The notes below the pieces were generated by a model. That model was not told the DNA's origin, ran no database searches, and saw nothing but the letters and a program-made list of their open reading frames with translations. Below, piece after piece: positions 11,770-13,667 of a DNA stretch of 13,667 nucleotides. The stretch covers positions 1 through 13,667 of the forward strand of contig JAVBRA010000004.1 in the NCBI GenBank assembly GCA_031548435.1, written 5' to 3'. This DNA is from JAVBRA01 sp031548435. GTDB lineage: Bacteria > Bacteroidota > Bacteroidia > Bacteroidales > Rikenellaceae. Numbering within the stretch: the first letter of the stretch is position 1; each line of letters opens with the position of its first letter. The translations under genes were made by a program, and so were the position numbers.

Positions 11770-13254
11770 ATGGCAAAAGAGCTGAAAGACCTTACAAACA
11801 AGGACGAAAACTATTCGCAGTGGTACAACGATCTGGTTGTCAAGGCCGGAATGGCCGAGTACTCCTCCGTCAGAGGATGTATGGTGATCAAGCCGTACGG
11901 CTACGCGATCTGGGAGAAAATGCAGGCGCAACTCGACAAAATGTTCAAGGATACGGGACACCAGAACGCCTATTTCCCGCTGTTCATCCCGAAGTCATTT
12001 TTCAGCAAAGAGGCCAGCCACGTCGACGGATTTGCCAAGGAGTGCGCCGTAGTGACGCATTACCGGCTCAAAAACGATCCCGATGGCAAGGGCGTTGTGG
12101 TCGATCCCGACGCCCGGCTCGAAGAGGAGCTGATCGTAAGGCCCACCTCGGAAACCATCATATGGAACACGTATAAAGGCTGGATCCAGTCGTACCGCGA
12201 CCTGCCCATCCTGTGCAACCAGTGGGCCAACGTGGTGCGGTGGGAAATGCGCACGCGCCTGTTCCTGCGTACGGCGGAATTCCTGTGGCAGGAGGGGCAC
12301 ACCGCCCATGCCACCAGGGAAGAGGCGATCGAGGAAACACAGAAAATGATCCGGGTGTATGCCGATTTCGCCCAGGGGTGGATGGCGCTGCCCGTCATCA
12401 TAGGGCACAAGTCCGACAGCGAGCGGTTCGCCGGTGCGGTCGACACCCTGACCATCGAGTCGATGATGTCCGACGGCAAGGCGCTCCAGTCGGGGACGTC
12501 GCATTTTTTGGGGCAGAATTTCGCCAAGGCGTTCGACGTGCAGTTTACCAACAAAGAAGGCAAGCAGGAATACGTGTGGGCTACCTCGTGGGGGGTTTCG
12601 ACCCGCCTGATCGGGGCGCTGATCATGGCCCACTCCGACAACAACGGGCTGGTGTTGCCGCCGCTTCTGGCACCCATCCAGGTGGTGATGGTGCCTATAT
12701 ATAAAGGGGAAGAAGACTTGAAGAAAATCGTCGAACACATGGAGGCCATTGCAGCCAGGCTCAAAGCGAAGGGCATCTCCGTGAAAATCGACGACCGCGA
12801 CAATGTGCGTTCGGGGTTCAAGTTCGCCGAGTACGAACTCAAGGGGGTGCCCGTGCGCATGGCCATCGGGCCGCGCGACATGGAGAACGGCACGGTTGAA
12901 CTGGCCCGCCGCGACACGCTTGCCAAAGAGGTGGTGCCGGCCGAAGGGATCGATGCGTATATCGAGAAACTCCTGGCCGACATCCAGGACAACATCTTCA
13001 AAAAGGCGTACGATTTCCGCGAGTCGATGACCACCCGGGTTGATACCTACGACGAGTTCAAGCGCGTGCTGGCCGACAAAGGCGGGTTTATTCTCGCTCA
13101 CTGGGACGGAACCGCAGAGACCGAACAGAAGATCAAGGAAGAGACCAAGGCCACGATCCGCTGCATCCCCGTCGATGCGCCCGAGGAAGCCGGAGTATGC
13201 GTTTATTCCGGAAAACCCTCGTCGCGCCGGGTGATATTCGCCGTGTCGTATTAG
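11770..13254 (+). CDS. proS: prolyl-tRNA synthetase, type 3 (archaeal/eukaryotic-like)
   Basis: A 494-aa class II synthetase that charges tRNA-Pro with proline. Visible signatures are the proline-binding RPTSE loop (about 125-129), motif 2 with RWEMRTRLFLRTAEFLWQEG (about 157-176), HFLGQNFAKAF near 247, and motif 3 GVSTRLIGALI (about 275-285). The anticodon-binding domain follows from ~300. The C-terminal extra domain ends in a tyrosine (FAVSY), as in the Thermus/eukaryote-type enzymes. There is no INS editing domain, and the length is that of the short type 3 form. In this last domain only two cysteines (IRC and GVC) remain. The pair that would complete a four-Cys zinc site is replaced by HWDGTAETE, as I recall for Bacteroides relatives. 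Start ATG 11770. It is a single gene with its own promoter, upstream of the rRNA operon. Confidence 0.98.
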   Translation: MAKELKDLTNKDENYSQWYNDLVVKAGMAEYSSVRGCMVIKPYGYAIWEKMQAQLDKMFKDTGHQNAYFPLFIPKSFFSKEASHVDGFAKECAVVTHYRLKNDPDGKGVVVDPDARLEEELIVRPTSETIIWNTYKGWIQSYRDLPILCNQWANVVRWEMRTRLFLRTAEFLWQEGHTAHATREEAIEETQKMIRVYADFAQGWMALPVIIGHKSDSERFAGAVDTLTIESMMSDGKALQSGTSHFLGQNFAKAFDVQFTNKEGKQEYVWATSWGVSTRLIGALIMAHSDNNGLVLPPLLAPIQVVMVPIYKGEEDLKKIVEHMEAIAARLKAKGISVKIDDRDNVRSGFKFAEYELKGVPVRMAIGPRDMENGTVELARRDTLAKEVVPAEGIDAYIEKLLADIQDNIFKKAYDFRESMTTRVDTYDEFKRVLADKGGFILAHWDGTAETEQKIKEETKATIRCIPVDAPEEAGVCVYSGKPSSRRVIFAVSY

Positions 13255-13324
13255 GATGTAACAGTTTGAAATTCAGCGGCGGTCGAAAAATGTTCGCAAA
13301 TTTCGAAAAATTGTCGGGCGAATA

Positions 13325-13357
13325 TTTGGATGGTATCTGAAAAACGAATTATATTTG
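13325..13357 (+). promoter_or_regulatory. rRNA operon promoter
   Basis: TTTG (13325-13328), a 21-nt spacer and TATATTTG (13350-13357) match the Bacteroidetes consensus. Phased A/T tracts just upstream (13286-13290, 13298-13303, 13306-13310) may act as an UP element. About 180 nt separate it from the 16S start. Confidence 0.8.
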
Positions 13358-13396
13358 CACTCGCTTTTGCTCAAAAAAGCGGCCATTGGAAGACCA

Positions 13397-13426
13397 GTAG
13401 CCTAAGCGGCGACCGCATGAGGCTAC
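13397..13426 (+). promoter_or_regulatory. pre-16S leader stem-loop
   Basis: GTAGCCT / AGGCTAC forms a perfect 7-bp outer stem. It encloses a second 4-bp stem, GCGG / CCGC, with a CGA loop. It lies in the transcribed leader, 40 nt after the promoter, and probably belongs to rRNA processing or antitermination signals. Confidence 0.55.
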
Positions 13427-13433
13427 GGCATAA

Positions 13434-13446
13434 GTTCTTTGAATTA
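13434..13446 (+). promoter_or_regulatory. boxA-like element in the rRNA leader
   Basis: GTTCTTTGAATTA, just after the leader stem-loop, resembles the boxA antitermination signal (GCTCTTTAACA in E. coli). The 'GTTCTTTGA' string is common in Bacteroidetes pre-16S leaders as I recall. Its position after a hairpin fits a nut-like site. Confidence 0.45.
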
Positions 13447-13537
13447 CTGGAAGAGTAGATAAGAAATAATGTAGTATTTGTCAATTCCTTTAAATAGGAA
13501 ATAAGCAGTCAGGACTCTGAAGTTTTATAATTTTAAT

Positions 13538-13667
<130 letters not shown>

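Noticed and set aside
11995..13101. Two long minus-strand frames opposite proS
   Set aside because: They are shadows of proS, with no domains and no promoter.

Overview
The window comes from a Bacteroidales chromosome, most likely a Rikenellaceae (Alistipes-like) gut bacterium. Three things suggest this. The start of a 16S rRNA gene at the right edge has a Bacteroidales-type 5' end. Most of the convincing promoters follow the Bacteroidetes pattern TTTG - 19 to 21 nt - TAnnTTTG. Several genes are Bacteroidetes specialities (GldH, a PSP1/RicT with N-terminal cysteines, the short DUF2795 acidic protein, an NVEALA-type peptide with a propeller lipoprotein, and archaeal/eukaryotic-type ProRS). The genus is inferred and not proven.

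Left part (1-5490): the 3' end of a + strand gene (possibly a clostripain-like peptidase) meets a long minus-strand gene train at a bidirectional terminator (202-229). Read 5'->3' on the minus strand, the train is ricT, gldH, trmB, a HI0933/BaiN-like flavoprotein, a shortened methyltransferase-like protein, a PduO-type cobalamin adenosyltransferase, then a 73-aa DUF2795 protein. The last gene appears to have its own promoter, sitting over the stop codon and 3' end of the adenosyltransferase gene. The first five genes are very tightly packed (one 11-bp overlap and gaps of 42, 3 and 4 bp), so they probably share a transcript made mainly from the ricT promoter.

Middle (5560-9990): divergent from ricT is a tandem tRNA-Lys pair (anticodons CTT and TTT) with a strong promoter and a 14-bp hairpin terminator. 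An isolated DUF1254/DUF1214 lipoprotein gene with its own terminator follows. Next comes a decayed N-terminal fragment of a tyrosine recombinase beside tRNA-Pro(GGG), probably the scar of a lost mobile element. Then a PfkB-family kinase, a previously unlisted 45-aa single-pass membrane protein, and a YqaA/DedA-like membrane protein run on the + strand.

Right part (10044-13667): on the minus strand, a Cys-rich NVEALA-like exported peptide (GTG start) is followed, after a perfect 12-bp hairpin, by a 6-bladed beta-propeller lipoprotein. This pair is the most interesting accessory element here. proS (type 3 prolyl-tRNA synthetase) is divergent from it. The window ends with an rRNA operon promoter, a leader with a stem-loop and a boxA-like element, and the first 130 nt of 16S rRNA.

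Most of the window is housekeeping. The parts worth attention are the NVEALA/propeller pair, the truncated methyltransferase relative, the small membrane ORF coupled to yqaA, the integrase scar and several regulatory palindromes.
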